The notes: generated by a model from the sequence alone, not told the origin. DNA of 36,790 bases from UBA7398 sp964597305 (GCA_964597305.1 CAZQWU010000010.1:1-36790), one strand, 5' to 3'; shown: positions 8,534 through 16,885, counted from the first letter of the stretch. A program made the numbers and translations.

Positions 8534-9239
8534 TGTTGTCAATGTCAGTACCCACTACGGTTCAGTACACGCATTAAAGTCAGTGACGTTTGCTGCTGAA
8601 CGAGGAAAGATCACCACTGTCATTGGCGCTAACGGTGCAGGTAAAAGTACGCTCTTGCGCACGATCTCTGCCTTGGTTAAGCCCGCAAGTGGAAGCATTC
8701 AATGGTCGAGTAAAGAATTAGTGGGCCAGTCGCCAGAAAATATTGTGCGAAACGGCATCGCCCATGTCCCAGAAGGCCACGCAGTAATTTCGCAATTAAC
8801 CGTTGAAGAAAATATTGCTATGGGATCACTCTTTCGACGCCGTAAAAATAAGTCAGATGTAAGAGGTGCGACCGATGAAATGTTTGAGCTATTTCCGCGA
8901 TTAAAGGAGCGACGCGATCAAGTAGCAGGTTCTCTCTCCGGTGGTGAGCGTCAGATGTTGGCCATAAGCCGAGCATTGGTATCAAGACCTGAGCTGTTAT
9001 TGCTTGACGAGCCGTCATTGGGTTTAGCGCCACTTGTTGTCGAACAGATCATTCACACGATAAATGAATTATGTAGAAAAACTGGTCTTACTGTTTTGCT
9101 CGTTGAGCAAAATGCTAATACAGCGCTCAACGTTGCAGATCACGGCGTTCTCTTAGCGCTTGGTGAAGTTGTTGCCGATCGACCGGCTTCCGAGCTGATG
9201 GCAGATACATCCTTACGAGCTGCCTATTTGGGGTATTGA
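8526..9239 (+). CDS. livF: Branched-chain amino acid-type ABC transporter ATPase (LivF)
   Basis: Second ATPase of the transporter, 237 residues from ATG 8526. Walker A is GANGAGKST (34-42). The signature LSGGERQMLAISRAL is canonical, unlike that of LivG. Walker B is ELLLLDEPSLGLAP, followed by the LLVEQN H-loop region typical of LivF. The start is set by AGGTGG (8515-8520), 5 nt before the ATG. The GTG at 8517 would overlap this ribosome binding site. The ATG overlaps the livG stop as ATGCTTAA. The stop overlaps livH by 1 nt. The canonical signature here against the degenerate one in LivG suggests asymmetric ATP sites in the heterodimer. Confidence 0.96.
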   Translation: MLNVVNVSTHYGSVHALKSVTFAAERGKITTVIGANGAGKSTLLRTISALVKPASGSIQWSSKELVGQSPENIVRNGIAHVPEGHAVISQLTVEENIAMGSLFRRRKNKSDVRGATDEMFELFPRLKERRDQVAGSLSGGERQMLAISRALVSRPELLLLDEPSLGLAPLVVEQIIHTINELCRKTGLTVLLVEQNANTALNVADHGVLLALGEVVADRPASELMADTSLRAAYLGY

Positions 9240-10132
9240 TGACAACATTCCTTACTGCGCTTTCAAATGGCACTTCCCGTGGCGCAATTTTTGCGTTGGT
9301 CGCGTTAGGAATTGTTCTTGTCTGGCGTGGTTCAGGGGTGGTCAACTTTGCTCAAATGGGACAGGCAATGTTCACTACATATATTGCGTCAACCTTGATC
9401 GCACATGGCTTCTCCTACTGGGTGGCATTTTTCGTTGCCTTAATTTCAGGTGCATTACTCGGTGGCGCGGTTGATATTTTAGTGATGCGCCCTCTGCATA
9501 AACATTCACATTCTTCGCTTAATGCAACAATTCCCATCATTGCTTCACTCGGAATATTAAGCGTGCTCCAAGCTGGTGCCGGAATGTTATGGGCTGCTGA
9601 AGAACGAGGATTTCCCACCCCAGTGAGCGCTCTCGGTTTGACGTTGGCTGGAAAAATAATGCCCTTTACCCAATTTGATCTTTTTGTTGTGGGGATTGTA
9701 TTTATTGTTTTGATCATGACAACTCTGTTCTTTACTCGCACCGGAGTTGGCTTAGCAATGCGCGCAAGTGCGCTCAATGAAGAGGTCGCTCGATTAAGTG
9801 GAATTCGCACCAGTTACATGAAGGTTTTATCGTGGATGATCTCTGGCGCCGCCTCATCACTTGCTGGGGTACTCATTACACCGGCTACTAATCTCTCACC
9901 AAATACATTGGATCTTGTCTTGATCATTGGTTTTACGGCAGCGGTCGTCGGAGGACTTGATAGTCTGCCTGGTGCAGTTGTGGGTGGATTTGTTCTGGGA
10001 TTAGTAATCTCATTTGTTAATGTGTATCTCACTCCGGAAAATGTCTTCATCGCGATTTTATTAACGCTCGTCCTTGTTTTATTACTACGTCCACAAGGCA
10101 TCTTTGGTAGCAAAGTTGGTCGACGTGTTTAA
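9239..10132 (+). CDS. livH: Branched-chain amino acid-type ABC transporter permease (LivH)
   Basis: Integral membrane permease, 297 residues, with about eight hydrophobic stretches. The VVNFAQMGQAMFTTYIAS region near residue 40 matches the LivH N-terminal signature. The EEVARLSGIRTSYMKVLSW region is the cytoplasmic loop that contacts the ATPase. It ends LLRPQGIFGSKVGRRV; the L-x-RPQG-x-FG motif is the standard LivH/LivM C-terminus. ATG 9239 overlaps the livF stop (TGATG), with a GGGG ribosome binding site 5 nt upstream. The next permease gene overlaps its stop by 8 nt (GTGTTTAA). Confidence 0.95.
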   Translation: MTTFLTALSNGTSRGAIFALVALGIVLVWRGSGVVNFAQMGQAMFTTYIASTLIAHGFSYWVAFFVALISGALLGGAVDILVMRPLHKHSHSSLNATIPIIASLGILSVLQAGAGMLWAAEERGFPTPVSALGLTLAGKIMPFTQFDLFVVGIVFIVLIMTTLFFTRTGVGLAMRASALNEEVARLSGIRTSYMKVLSWMISGAASSLAGVLITPATNLSPNTLDLVLIIGFTAAVVGGLDSLPGAVVGGFVLGLVISFVNVYLTPENVFIAILLTLVLVLLLRPQGIFGSKVGRRV

Positions 10133-11114
10133 AAATAAAGCCGTACACCACACGATAATTACACTCGCGATTGGATTAGGGATTGTCGGATTAGCAAATA
10201 TTTTCGGCGCTTATATTCAAAGCCAACTTGCAGTAGCACTTGTCTATTGTGTTGGAATTTTGTCGATCACGCTCTTGACAGGCACGTCGGGCCAAATTTC
10301 ACTTGGTCAGAGCGCGTTAATGGCAGTTGGTGGTTACAGCACAGCGCTCTTAATGGTGAAAATGTCTATCAATGTTTGGTTAGCGATACCGTTAAGTGTT
10401 GTCGCTTCGTTAATTGCCGGGTGGTTTTTAGGAATCACGGCTGCTCGGTTGGCTGGCCCATATTTAGCGGGAGCAACGCTCGTAATGGCGTTAGCAATTC
10501 CCACTCTTGCAATTCGATTTGAATCTGTCTTCGCCGGTGACGTTGGCTTACAAATCTATTGGCCAGAACCTCCACGGGTGATAAGCGCTCTTGTAACACG
10601 CGATGGTTCTCTCCTCATTGAAAAATGGCAACTCTATGCAACGCTACCCTGGGCGCTTTTTACTTTATTTTTAGTCATGAATATTTTAAATTCACGAACC
10701 GGTAGAGCGTGGAAAGCAATTCGCGATAATGAAGTTGCGGCATCACTTTCTGGAATTCATGTTCAACGAGTCAAAGTATTTGTTTTTGTTGTGAGCTCAG
10801 GGATCGCCGGGTTGGCGGGTGCGCTCTATGGCTTACGTGGAATCGTTGGACCAAGCGTTTATCCCATCTCTCTTTCGTTAGCTTTACTGACCGGTGCAGT
10901 GATTGGTGGAATCCGAAATATTGGTGGCGCTGCAATCGGCGCAGTAGTAGTGGTGTTTTTACCGGATTGGATTAATTGGGCAACTCAGTCTTGGTCTCTT
11001 CCTCAGAAAATTTCCGACTACCTCCCAGCAATGGTCTCGGGAGTTCTCTTAATTCTCACTGTGGTTTTTACCCCACAGGGTGCCGCAGATTCGCTTCATC
11101 GAAAGCACCGTTAA
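10125..11114 (+). CDS. livM: Branched-chain amino acid-type ABC transporter permease (LivM)
   Basis: Second permease, 329 residues from GTG 10125. TTG 10104 and TTG 10116 are alternatives. The family block GTSGQISLGQSALMAVGGY appears near residue 55. The loop RAWKAIRDNEVAASLSGIHV is the LivM ATPase-contact region. The C-terminus carries a TPQG motif. About eight to ten membrane segments are visible. It completes the membrane part of the importer. The binding-protein gene follows after 150 nt with its own putative promoter, so it can be expressed more strongly than the membrane part, as is usual for such systems. Confidence 0.93.
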   Translation: MFKNKAVHHTIITLAIGLGIVGLANIFGAYIQSQLAVALVYCVGILSITLLTGTSGQISLGQSALMAVGGYSTALLMVKMSINVWLAIPLSVVASLIAGWFLGITAARLAGPYLAGATLVMALAIPTLAIRFESVFAGDVGLQIYWPEPPRVISALVTRDGSLLIEKWQLYATLPWALFTLFLVMNILNSRTGRAWKAIRDNEVAASLSGIHVQRVKVFVFVVSSGIAGLAGALYGLRGIVGPSVYPISLSLALLTGAVIGGIRNIGGAAIGAVVVVFLPDWINWATQSWSLPQKISDYLPAMVSGVLLILTVVFTPQGAADSLHRKHR

Positions 11115-11168
11115 AGTAATTTGGACTTCGTTTTTCAGGTCAAAACCCGCGTTTTGCGTGTGACCCCG

Positions 11169-11197
11169 TTCACTCCTTGATAAACATCTGTTATCTT
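11169..11197 (+). promoter_or_regulatory. Putative promoter of the binding-protein gene
   Basis: TTCACT (11169-11174), 17 nt, then TATCTT (11192-11197). The -35 matches consensus at four of six positions and the -10 fits TAnnnT. Transcription would start near 11204, immediately before a hairpin. It lies in the 150-nt gap between livM and the binding-protein gene. Confidence 0.45.
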
Positions 11198-11205
11198 TCC
11201 CGAGT

Positions 11206-11225
11206 TCGAACCACCCTCGGTTCGA
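11206..11225 (+). other. Perfect 7-bp hairpin at the predicted 5' end of the binding-protein mRNA
   Basis: TCGAACC (11206-11212), loop ACCCTC, GGTTCGA (11219-11225). It starts within a few bases of the predicted transcription start. It could act as an mRNA 5'-stabilising structure or processing site. It lacks a T-tract, so it is not a terminator. Confidence 0.5.
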
Positions 11226-11264
11226 TCACTTCTTGAAGTGAAGCTCAATCGAAAGAGGAATGAA

Positions 11265-12605
11265 GTGCAGATAAAAATGCCTCGCCGAACCCTCATCGTT
11301 AGCGTCGCAGCAGTTGCTGTTAGCTCTTTAGCTATTGCATCACTGCCGGCAAACGCGGCTAGCGATCCAGGTGTTTCTGCAAATGAAATTGTGCTTGGAA
11401 TGCAGTTACCTAACACAGGCGCTGCTTCACCTGGATATAACAAAGTTGATGACGCAATGCGCGCTTACTTTGATTATGTGAATTCAAAAGGTGGAGTTTA
11501 CGGTCGCAAAATTCGCCTAGAAGTTCAAGATGATGAATATAAGGCGGGCAAGACCATAACTTCCGCCTCGAAGCTCATCAACAACTCGAAGGTATTTGCC
11601 ATGATTGGAAGTATTGGAACACAAACCCATATTTCAGTCATTGGCGATCTCAATCGACGCAAAATTCCTGATGTCTTTATCAACAGCGGATATAGCGGTT
11701 TCTATACCGATCCCAAGAAATATCCCTATTCATTTGGTGGTCTTGGTACCTATGTAGTCGAAGCAAAAATTCTTGGTAAGTACATCAAAGAGAATTTTGC
11801 CGACAAGAAGGTAGGAATCATTTATCAGACGGACGATTTTGGTCGTAACGCATTAGCTGGTTTCCAATCTGCTGGTTTGACCTTTGAAAAAGGAAAGACA
11901 GCAGCAAACTTCATCGCGGGTACGCAAGGTTCGGTTGGATTGGCGAGCCAAGTTGGCCAAATGAAAGCTAATGGCGTCCAGGTTGTAATTTTTGCCTCAG
12001 TCGCATCCGCAACTGCTGCAGTTATTTCGACAGCGGCAGCGCTTAGTTATAAACCTGATAAATGGGTTGTCATGAGCGTCGGTGCTGATGCCACGACTTT
12101 CCAGACGATTCTCGGATCGAAGGGAGTACCTGCCGCTACCAGCGCAGCGCTACTCACGGGAATAATTAGCGCATCTCACGTACCGGCTGCTGGTGAAGAT
12201 ACCGACCCATACGTTGTGGCCTTTAAGAAGATCAATGATGATTTCAATAAAGGCGCCGATAAGCGATGGGATTTCAACGTACTTCAAGGAATGAATATCG
12301 CCTATCAAATGACCTCTGCGTTATTAGGTGTTGGTAAAGATCTCACACGAGAAAAGCTCGTTGCCTATCTTGAGAATAACGGTTCCAAGATTTCCAGCGC
12401 CGCGCTTGCACCATTGGGATATTCCAAAACAACGCATGAAGCATTTACCGGCTTCTGGATTGGTGCTTACAACGCATCAACAGTTCTTACGCCAGTGAGC
12501 TCACCGCGCGTTGTCTACACAACTGACTCAGGAACTGGACCAGTCTCCGTTCTCAATTATGTACGCCCAGCAATCGCTGCTGATGCGCTACCGAAGGTGG
12601 GATAA
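11265..12605 (+). CDS. Secreted substrate-binding protein of the liv-type ABC transporter
   Basis: Extracytoplasmic receptor of the Leu/Ile/Val-binding type I fold, 446 residues. GTG 11265 is chosen because AAGAGGA ends 5 nt before it; the GTG at 11238 would bury that ribosome binding site. The N-terminus has basic residues, then a hydrophobic core, then a probable signal-peptidase I site after LPANA. No lipobox cysteine is present, unlike most binding proteins of one-membrane bacteria. Mature-domain features typical of the family include EIVLGMQLPNTG, the YFDYVNSKGGVYGRKI region with its following DDEYK, and the KVGIIYQTDDFGRN stretch at the start of lobe 2. The ligand is unknown: amino acids, amides, aromatic acids and short peptides are all possible. 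A hydrolase gene follows after 2 nt. Confidence 0.92.
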   Translation: MQIKMPRRTLIVSVAAVAVSSLAIASLPANAASDPGVSANEIVLGMQLPNTGAASPGYNKVDDAMRAYFDYVNSKGGVYGRKIRLEVQDDEYKAGKTITSASKLINNSKVFAMIGSIGTQTHISVIGDLNRRKIPDVFINSGYSGFYTDPKKYPYSFGGLGTYVVEAKILGKYIKENFADKKVGIIYQTDDFGRNALAGFQSAGLTFEKGKTAANFIAGTQGSVGLASQVGQMKANGVQVVIFASVASATAAVISTAAALSYKPDKWVVMSVGADATTFQTILGSKGVPAATSAALLTGIISASHVPAAGEDTDPYVVAFKKINDDFNKGADKRWDFNVLQGMNIAYQMTSALLGVGKDLTREKLVAYLENNGSKISSAALAPLGYSKTTHEAFTGFWIGAYNASTVLTPVSSPRVVYTTDSGTGPVSVLNYVRPAIAADALPKVG

Positions 12606-12607
12606 CG

Positions 12608-14221
12608 ATGAAAAAACTAGCAAGCACACTTGTTGCTATTGGTTTACTCACTGCTGGACTGGTTGCAGCACCAGCTCATGCAGCGGCGCCAACGTGTTCC
12701 ACAACATCAGGTATTGAAACTTGTGCGGGCACACTGACAAACGGCGCAGCGTATGTCATGAAAGTTCCAGCGAATTTTCATGGCACATTCTTCTTCTGGA
12801 ACCATGGATTCCGACCATCATTTCCTTATCCTGGTTACACCGTTCCAACGGGCGTTGAAGAAGTAACTCCGTATAGCCAAAATCGTGGCGCAGATGTAAC
12901 AAAACAAATGTTGCGCGCCGGATTTGGTGTCGCTTCTTATGATCGTGTTTCCGCTGGACTTCATGGGTGGAATACCGACGAGAGCGTTGAAATGCTCAAA
13001 GAACTTATCGATATTGCGAAAACGCGATATGCAACAGCACGCCAGATCGTGGTCTATGGATCATCAGGTGGCGCACCAGTTGTTAATAAGTTCATGGAGA
13101 AATATCCAGGTGTTGCACAAGCCGCTGGCTTGATGGCTGGGTTAACAAATATCAATGCCAATATTCAATCTGCATGCAATCTTTATTATCTACTCAGCGT
13201 TTTCGCTGATCCGACAATTAAAGGCTGCGCAGCATTTGGCGCTAAAGGCGTAGCAGGACATATGGCAGCACTTGGTGAATTAGCTAAAGCTGCGGCCGTA
13301 CTCACCGCATGGAGCCAGAACCTTGGCGCACCTGGATTGGAATATCCAGCAGCGCTCAAGGGCTCAGGAATTCCGCAACGTTCTGCTCTTCTTCTTACTG
13401 GACTTCTTGTGGGAATTCCAACCAAGAGCGCACATATGGATGGAATTTCAACGAGCGCAGCAATCCCAGAACAGAGCATCAACTCCACAGTTGCCGTTCT
13501 AGAAAATATGGGTGAAGCGCTCGGCACGGGTACATTCGCTGGACAAGCGTTAGCCGAAAAGGTAGGCGCTGGTTTCTATGACAACACCAAGACTGACTTC
13601 GCATCACTTCTTTCAGAAGCTGACGCTGGTCGATTTAATCTTGGTCTTTCTGGTGACGATGCTATTAATGCAATGCTTGCAGTACTTGCAGCAAGCCCAC
13701 GCGTTAAAGGTGATGCAACTGTCATGGCAAAGTCAGCCGCATTTGATGCGTTGACTTATTCTTCAACTGCACCAACCATCTTGCTCTCTAATGAAGCAGA
13801 TCGATTGGTGTTTGCTGGAAATAGCCAGTTATATGTTGATAACGCCACCGCCGCTTTTGAAAAGCGACTTGCAGCGTGGCAAACAACGTATAACGCAGCT
13901 CGAACGACATCAGAAAAACAAGGGTTGATTTCAACGAAGCCCAAGTTCAATGTCTTAGCGCTGTATGCACTCACCCCAGAGCTCTACACAACATTTACTG
14001 CGGCAGGCTTGCCCAATTTGGCAGCAGCCCCAGCAGTATCTGGTGTAGGTCACCAATCATTTACGGAAAAGCAAATGATGACCTGGGTTCGTATGTTGGC
14101 TTACTCTGCAAAGAAGGGACATGTACCAACATGGACCGTTGCAGCAAACCAACTTGCGAAAGTTCCGTACATGAACACCGATGAGTTCTATCAACCACCG
14201 TTGTTGAAGTACACCAAGTAA
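12608..14221 (+). CDS. Secreted alpha/beta-hydrolase of unknown substrate
   Basis: Exported hydrolase, 537 residues. The signal peptide MKKLASTLVAIGLLTAGLVA runs to a cleavage site at PAHA-A. The nucleophile elbow is G-S-S-G-G with Ser153. Later come N-E-A-D-R with candidate acid Asp398 and V-G-H-Q-S-F with candidate His482, so a complete Ser-Asp-His triad is plausible. FFFWNHGFRPSF near residue 60 fits the strand and oxyanion region after the first strand. A large insertion between the Ser and the Asp (residues about 180-370) is likely a lid domain. I cannot name the family more precisely; esterase, amidase and peptidase are all possible. It lies 2 nt behind the binding protein, with GGTGGGA as ribosome binding site. 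This suggests it releases the transporter's ligand outside the cell. A strong terminator follows. Confidence 0.8.
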   Translation: MKKLASTLVAIGLLTAGLVAAPAHAAAPTCSTTSGIETCAGTLTNGAAYVMKVPANFHGTFFFWNHGFRPSFPYPGYTVPTGVEEVTPYSQNRGADVTKQMLRAGFGVASYDRVSAGLHGWNTDESVEMLKELIDIAKTRYATARQIVVYGSSGGAPVVNKFMEKYPGVAQAAGLMAGLTNINANIQSACNLYYLLSVFADPTIKGCAAFGAKGVAGHMAALGELAKAAAVLTAWSQNLGAPGLEYPAALKGSGIPQRSALLLTGLLVGIPTKSAHMDGISTSAAIPEQSINSTVAVLENMGEALGTGTFAGQALAEKVGAGFYDNTKTDFASLLSEADAGRFNLGLSGDDAINAMLAVLAASPRVKGDATVMAKSAAFDALTYSSTAPTILLSNEADRLVFAGNSQLYVDNATAAFEKRLAAWQTTYNAARTTSEKQGLISTKPKFNVLALYALTPELYTTFTAAGLPNLAAAPAVSGVGHQSFTEKQMMTWVRMLAYSAKKGHVPTWTVAANQLAKVPYMNTDEFYQPPLLKYTK

Positions 14222-14235
14222 TCACATCTCACTGA

Positions 14236-14272
14236 TTAAGGGGCTCGGGAAACCGAGCCCCTTAATTATTTT
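14236..14272 (+). terminator. Intrinsic terminator after the transporter/hydrolase genes
   Basis: TTAAGGGGCTCGG (14236-14248), GAAA loop, CCGAGCCCCTTAA (14253-14265): a perfect 13-bp stem followed by TTATTTT. It separates the acpS-alr-liv-hydrolase block from the t6A operon. Confidence 0.95.
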
Positions 14273-14279
14273 CTAAAGG

Positions 14280-14285
14280 TAACCT
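14280..14285 (+). promoter_or_regulatory. Putative -10 element for a leaderless tsaE transcript
   Basis: TAACCT lies exactly 6 nt before the ATG at 14292 and 8 nt behind the upstream terminator's T-tract. It sits inside the 11-bp palindrome AAGGTAACCTT. The AAAGG at 14275 is 12 nt from the ATG, too far to be a good ribosome binding site, which favours leaderless initiation. Confidence 0.5.
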
Positions 14286-14291
14286 TGCGAC

Positions 14292-14741
14292 ATGAGTGCG
14301 CGCGTTGTGACTTCCGTTGACCAGATGCGTCAGATTGGTGAAACTCTAGGAACACACCTTCGCGCTGGCGACATCATCGTTTTGCACGGCGGTCTTGGCG
14401 CTGGGAAAACAGCTTTTACCCAAGGTGTAGGACGTTCGCTCGGATTTTTTGATGTCACCTCACCAACGTTCGTCATTTCACGGATCCATGAAGGTGCACT
14501 GCCCTTAATCCACGTCGATGCCTATCGATTACTTGGTGCCGGACAGAATTTTGAGTTTGACGATATCGATCTTGATACCGTTCGAGAGCGCGCAGTCACG
14601 GTGATTGAATGGGGAGGTGATGTCGCGCTCAGAATGCGCGAAGATTTTTTACGGGTATCAATCGAATTTGGAAAGACTGATGATGAAAGAATTCTTAGCA
14701 CCACCGCAGTCGGCCAACGCTGGCAAGGATTTCATTTATGA
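14292..14741 (+). CDS. tsaE: tRNA threonylcarbamoyladenosine biosynthesis ATPase TsaE
   Basis: P-loop ATPase that drives turnover of the TsaB-TsaD complex making t6A37 on ANN-decoding tRNAs. The length of 149 residues is usual. Walker A is GGLGAGKT (33-40). The SPTFVI block, the HVDAYRL block and VIEWG near the end are all family signatures. The ATG at 14292 is the first in the frame after the terminator. It is the first gene of a four-gene run with 4-nt overlaps. In the cell it works together with the TsaB and TsaD encoded downstream. Confidence 0.96.
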   Translation: MSARVVTSVDQMRQIGETLGTHLRAGDIIVLHGGLGAGKTAFTQGVGRSLGFFDVTSPTFVISRIHEGALPLIHVDAYRLLGAGQNFEFDDIDLDTVRERAVTVIEWGGDVALRMREDFLRVSIEFGKTDDERILSTTAVGQRWQGFHL

Positions 14742-15316
14742 GCACGTTAATTATTGATACATCAAGTAACCGGACGTTGGTAGGACTCATTGCGAGCGAG
14801 CGTGTTGAGTGGGAAGAATGTCATGAAGGCGCTACTGATCACGGAGAAGTTCTCCCGATTCTCGTTTCACGAGCACTTCACTGCGCGGTGAAAATTTCTA
14901 GCGATATCGATGGCGTGATGGTAGGGATGGGGCCGGGCCCCTATACCGGATTACGAATAGGCATAGTTTTTGGCCAAACTTTCGCGCGTGCACGAGGGAT
15001 ATCGTGGATCGGCAAATGTTCGCTTGATGCAATTGTGATTCCGCACCATAGTAAATCAAAGAGCTACATCGTTACTACAGATGCGAGGCGAAAAGAAATT
15101 TACTGGGCTAAATATGAAGACGGTAAGCGAACTGTCGGGCCAGCAGTTGGCAGTATTACTGATATCAATGAATTGTCCGAACCTAAATTTGGATTTGGTT
15201 TTGGTGAGATTTATTATCCGTCAGCGTTGGGGATTTTTACCGCGCAAGAAAAAATTAATGAACCGTTATATCTGCGCCGGCCTGATGCAGTCCCAACTCT
15301 CGAGCGTCGTCCATGA
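14738..15316 (+). CDS. tsaB: tRNA threonylcarbamoyladenosine biosynthesis protein TsaB
   Basis: ASKHA-fold scaffold partner of TsaD in t6A synthesis, 192 residues, somewhat shorter than the usual 210-230 because of a reduced C-terminal half. It starts MSTLIIDTSSNRTLVGLI, the fold's first phosphate-loop strand. GMGPGPYTGLRIGI around residue 70 is the TsaB signature, with Pro where Ser is more common. It overlaps tsaE and rimI by 4 nt at each end (ATGA). The order tsaE-tsaB-rimI-tsaD is the standard actinobacterial arrangement. Confidence 0.94.
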   Translation: MSTLIIDTSSNRTLVGLIASERVEWEECHEGATDHGEVLPILVSRALHCAVKISSDIDGVMVGMGPGPYTGLRIGIVFGQTFARARGISWIGKCSLDAIVIPHHSKSKSYIVTTDARRKEIYWAKYEDGKRTVGPAVGSITDINELSEPKFGFGFGEIYYPSALGIFTAQEKINEPLYLRRPDAVPTLERRP

Positions 15317-15759
15317 CAATTACGTATCGCGAGATGAACCATCTCGATATTGGCGCAGTACATGCGCTTGAAAAAGCTTCCTATGAACATGATCCATGGA
15401 CGCTCGGGCAATTTAAAGAGGAGCTTGCAGAAGTTCCACGCTCTCGTTATTACGTTGTTGCCTGCGACGGAGCGGACATTGTTGCCTACGCAGGAATTGC
15501 CATCACCATGGATGTTGCCGATATCCATACATTGACCGTCGCAGAGAGCTATCGCCGGCGCGGGATCGGTGAAGCTCTCCTCACTGCGCTCGAAGCCTGG
15601 GCTGAAAAGCGAGGCGCTCGCCAGATCATGTTAGAGATGCGTGTGGGAAATACAGAAGCACAGCCGTTATATGAAAAATTCGATTACACCGTTATTTCAT
15701 TGCGAAAGAATTATTACGGAACTGGAATCGATGCATTGGTCATGGGAAAATCGCTATGA
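15313..15759 (+). CDS. rimI: Ribosomal-protein-alanine N-acetyltransferase RimI (GNAT family)
   Basis: GNAT acetyltransferase, 148 residues, named for acetylation of the N-terminal alanine of ribosomal protein S18. Acetyl-CoA is bound by motif A, ADIHTLTVAESYRRRGIGEA, with the R-R-x-G-I-G pyrophosphate loop. MRVGNTEAQPLYEKFDY and LRKNYYGTGIDALVM are typical of RimI. It is linked by ATGA overlaps to tsaB upstream and tsaD downstream. The linkage with t6A genes is widespread, although the enzyme itself is not needed for t6A. Confidence 0.93.
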   Translation: MTITYREMNHLDIGAVHALEKASYEHDPWTLGQFKEELAEVPRSRYYVVACDGADIVAYAGIAITMDVADIHTLTVAESYRRRGIGEALLTALEAWAEKRGARQIMLEMRVGNTEAQPLYEKFDYTVISLRKNYYGTGIDALVMGKSL

Positions 15760-16790
15760 GTCAGCCGCTTGTATTAGGAATTGAGACCTCATGCGATGAA
15801 ACGGCTATCGGTATCGTTCGTGGTCGCACGCTCCTAGCAAACGTCATCTCGTCAAGCGTTGCTGAACATGCCAGATTTGGCGGGGTAGTACCGGAAGTTG
15901 CATCGCGCGCACATCTCGAAGCGATTAATAATGTCATCACAATTGCGATCAACGAAAGCCGGATTTCACTTTCTGATATTGATGCAATTGCAGTTACTGC
16001 AGGTCCGGGATTAATTGGTGCACTTTTAGTCGGCACTTCTGCTGCATCAGCGCTTGCGCTTGCACTTGATAAACCCTTGTATGGTGTGAATCATCTCGCT
16101 GCCCATGTTGCCGTCGATCTTTTAACTCATACAGCAGAGCCTCGACCAACAATTGCGCTATTAGTCAGTGGTGGGCACTCATCATTACTCAAAGTTTCTG
16201 ACATCACCTGTGATATCACGCCGTTGGGCCAGACTATTGACGATGCGGCTGGCGAAGCCTTCGATAAAGTCGCGCGATTACTAAATTTGGGATTTCCAGG
16301 TGGACCATTAATTGATCAAGAATCTCAACGTGGAAATAAAGATGCAATTGATTTTCCACGAGGACTTTCACTGCCAAAAGATTTAATAAACCACCAATTC
16401 GATTTTTCATTTTCCGGGTTAAAGACTGCAGTTTCACGGTATCTCTCTGCAACACCGCAGTATGCGCGCGCCGATGTTGCCGCTGCATTTCAAGAGGCAG
16501 TCGTCGATGTATTAACTAAAAAGGCGATCGCCGCGTGTCGGGAAACCGGAATTGACTCGTTAGTCATCGCTGGCGGAGTGGCAGCTAATTCACGCCTTCG
16601 CGCCCTTGCGCATGAGCGTTGCCGCGCCAACGGTATTGAACTTCGCACCCCACCAATCCAGCTCTGTACCGACAATGGAGCGATGGTTGCTGCGCTGGGC
16701 TCACTTGCCATGAGCGCGGGCCACCCAGCTACCCCGCTTGGCTTGGCCGCCCATTCAACGGTCCCGGTCAGCCAACCGCTCTGGCAGTAA
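15756..16790 (+). CDS. tsaD: tRNA N6-adenosine threonylcarbamoyltransferase TsaD
   Basis: Catalytic subunit that transfers the threonylcarbamoyl group to A37 of tRNA, 344 residues. GIETSCDETAIGIV is the N-terminal signature. The metal-binding His pair H113 and H117 lies in VNHLAAH. LLVSGGHSSL, the FSFSGLKTAV stretch and VAGGVAANSRLR-like IAGGVAANSRLR complete the ASKHA fold. It overlaps rimI by 4 nt and is the last gene of the t6A operon. Its stop codon is followed after one base by a 15-bp tandem repeat that remains open in the tsaD frame for 28 codons. Confidence 0.97.
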   Translation: MSQPLVLGIETSCDETAIGIVRGRTLLANVISSSVAEHARFGGVVPEVASRAHLEAINNVITIAINESRISLSDIDAIAVTAGPGLIGALLVGTSAASALALALDKPLYGVNHLAAHVAVDLLTHTAEPRPTIALLVSGGHSSLLKVSDITCDITPLGQTIDDAAGEAFDKVARLLNLGFPGGPLIDQESQRGNKDAIDFPRGLSLPKDLINHQFDFSFSGLKTAVSRYLSATPQYARADVAAAFQEAVVDVLTKKAIAACRETGIDSLVIAGGVAANSRLRALAHERCRANGIELRTPPIQLCTDNGAMVAALGSLAMSAGHPATPLGLAAHSTVPVSQPLWQ

Positions 16791-16791
16791 A

Positions 16792-16851
16792 CCGGAATAA
16801 CTCAGGCCGGAATAACTCAGGCCGGAATAACTCAGGCCGGATCAACTCAGT
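16792..16851. repeat. 4 x 15-bp tandem repeat upstream of groES
   Basis: The unit is CCGGAATAACTCAGG. Three copies are identical (16792-16806, 16807-16821, 16822-16836). The fourth, CCGGATCAACTCAGT (16837-16851), differs at three positions and abuts the groES -35 box. The GGCC/CCGG parts are self-complementary, so adjacent copies can fold on each other. Confidence 0.95.
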
Positions 16852-16880
16852 TTGCCTCTCAGGAATACCTCGCCTAGATT
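16852..16880 (+). promoter_or_regulatory. Putative groESL promoter
   Basis: TTGCCT (16852-16857), a 17-nt spacer, and TAGATT (16875-16880). Transcription would start at about 16886-16887, the first base of the CIRCE-like element. This is the usual geometry for HrcA repression. Confidence 0.65.
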
Positions 16881-16885
16881 TGGCG

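Noticed and set aside
11206..11225. Intrinsic terminator between livM and the binding-protein gene
   Set aside because: The 7-bp stem is not followed by a T-tract; the downstream sequence is CACTTCTTG.
11206..11234. tRNA fragment, because GGTTCGA resembles a T-loop
   Set aside because: There is no matching 5-bp T-stem in the right register, no acceptor stem and no anticodon arm; it is better explained as a 7-bp hairpin.
16792..16851. CRISPR-like short repeat array
   Set aside because: The units are directly contiguous with no spacers and only 15 bp long, so this is a simple tandem repeat. The same holds for 34707-34766.
16788..16877. Programmed stop-codon read-through extending tsaD into GITQA repeats
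   Set aside because: TsaD is already full length at TAA 16790, and two of the three frames through any such 15-bp repeat are open by chance.
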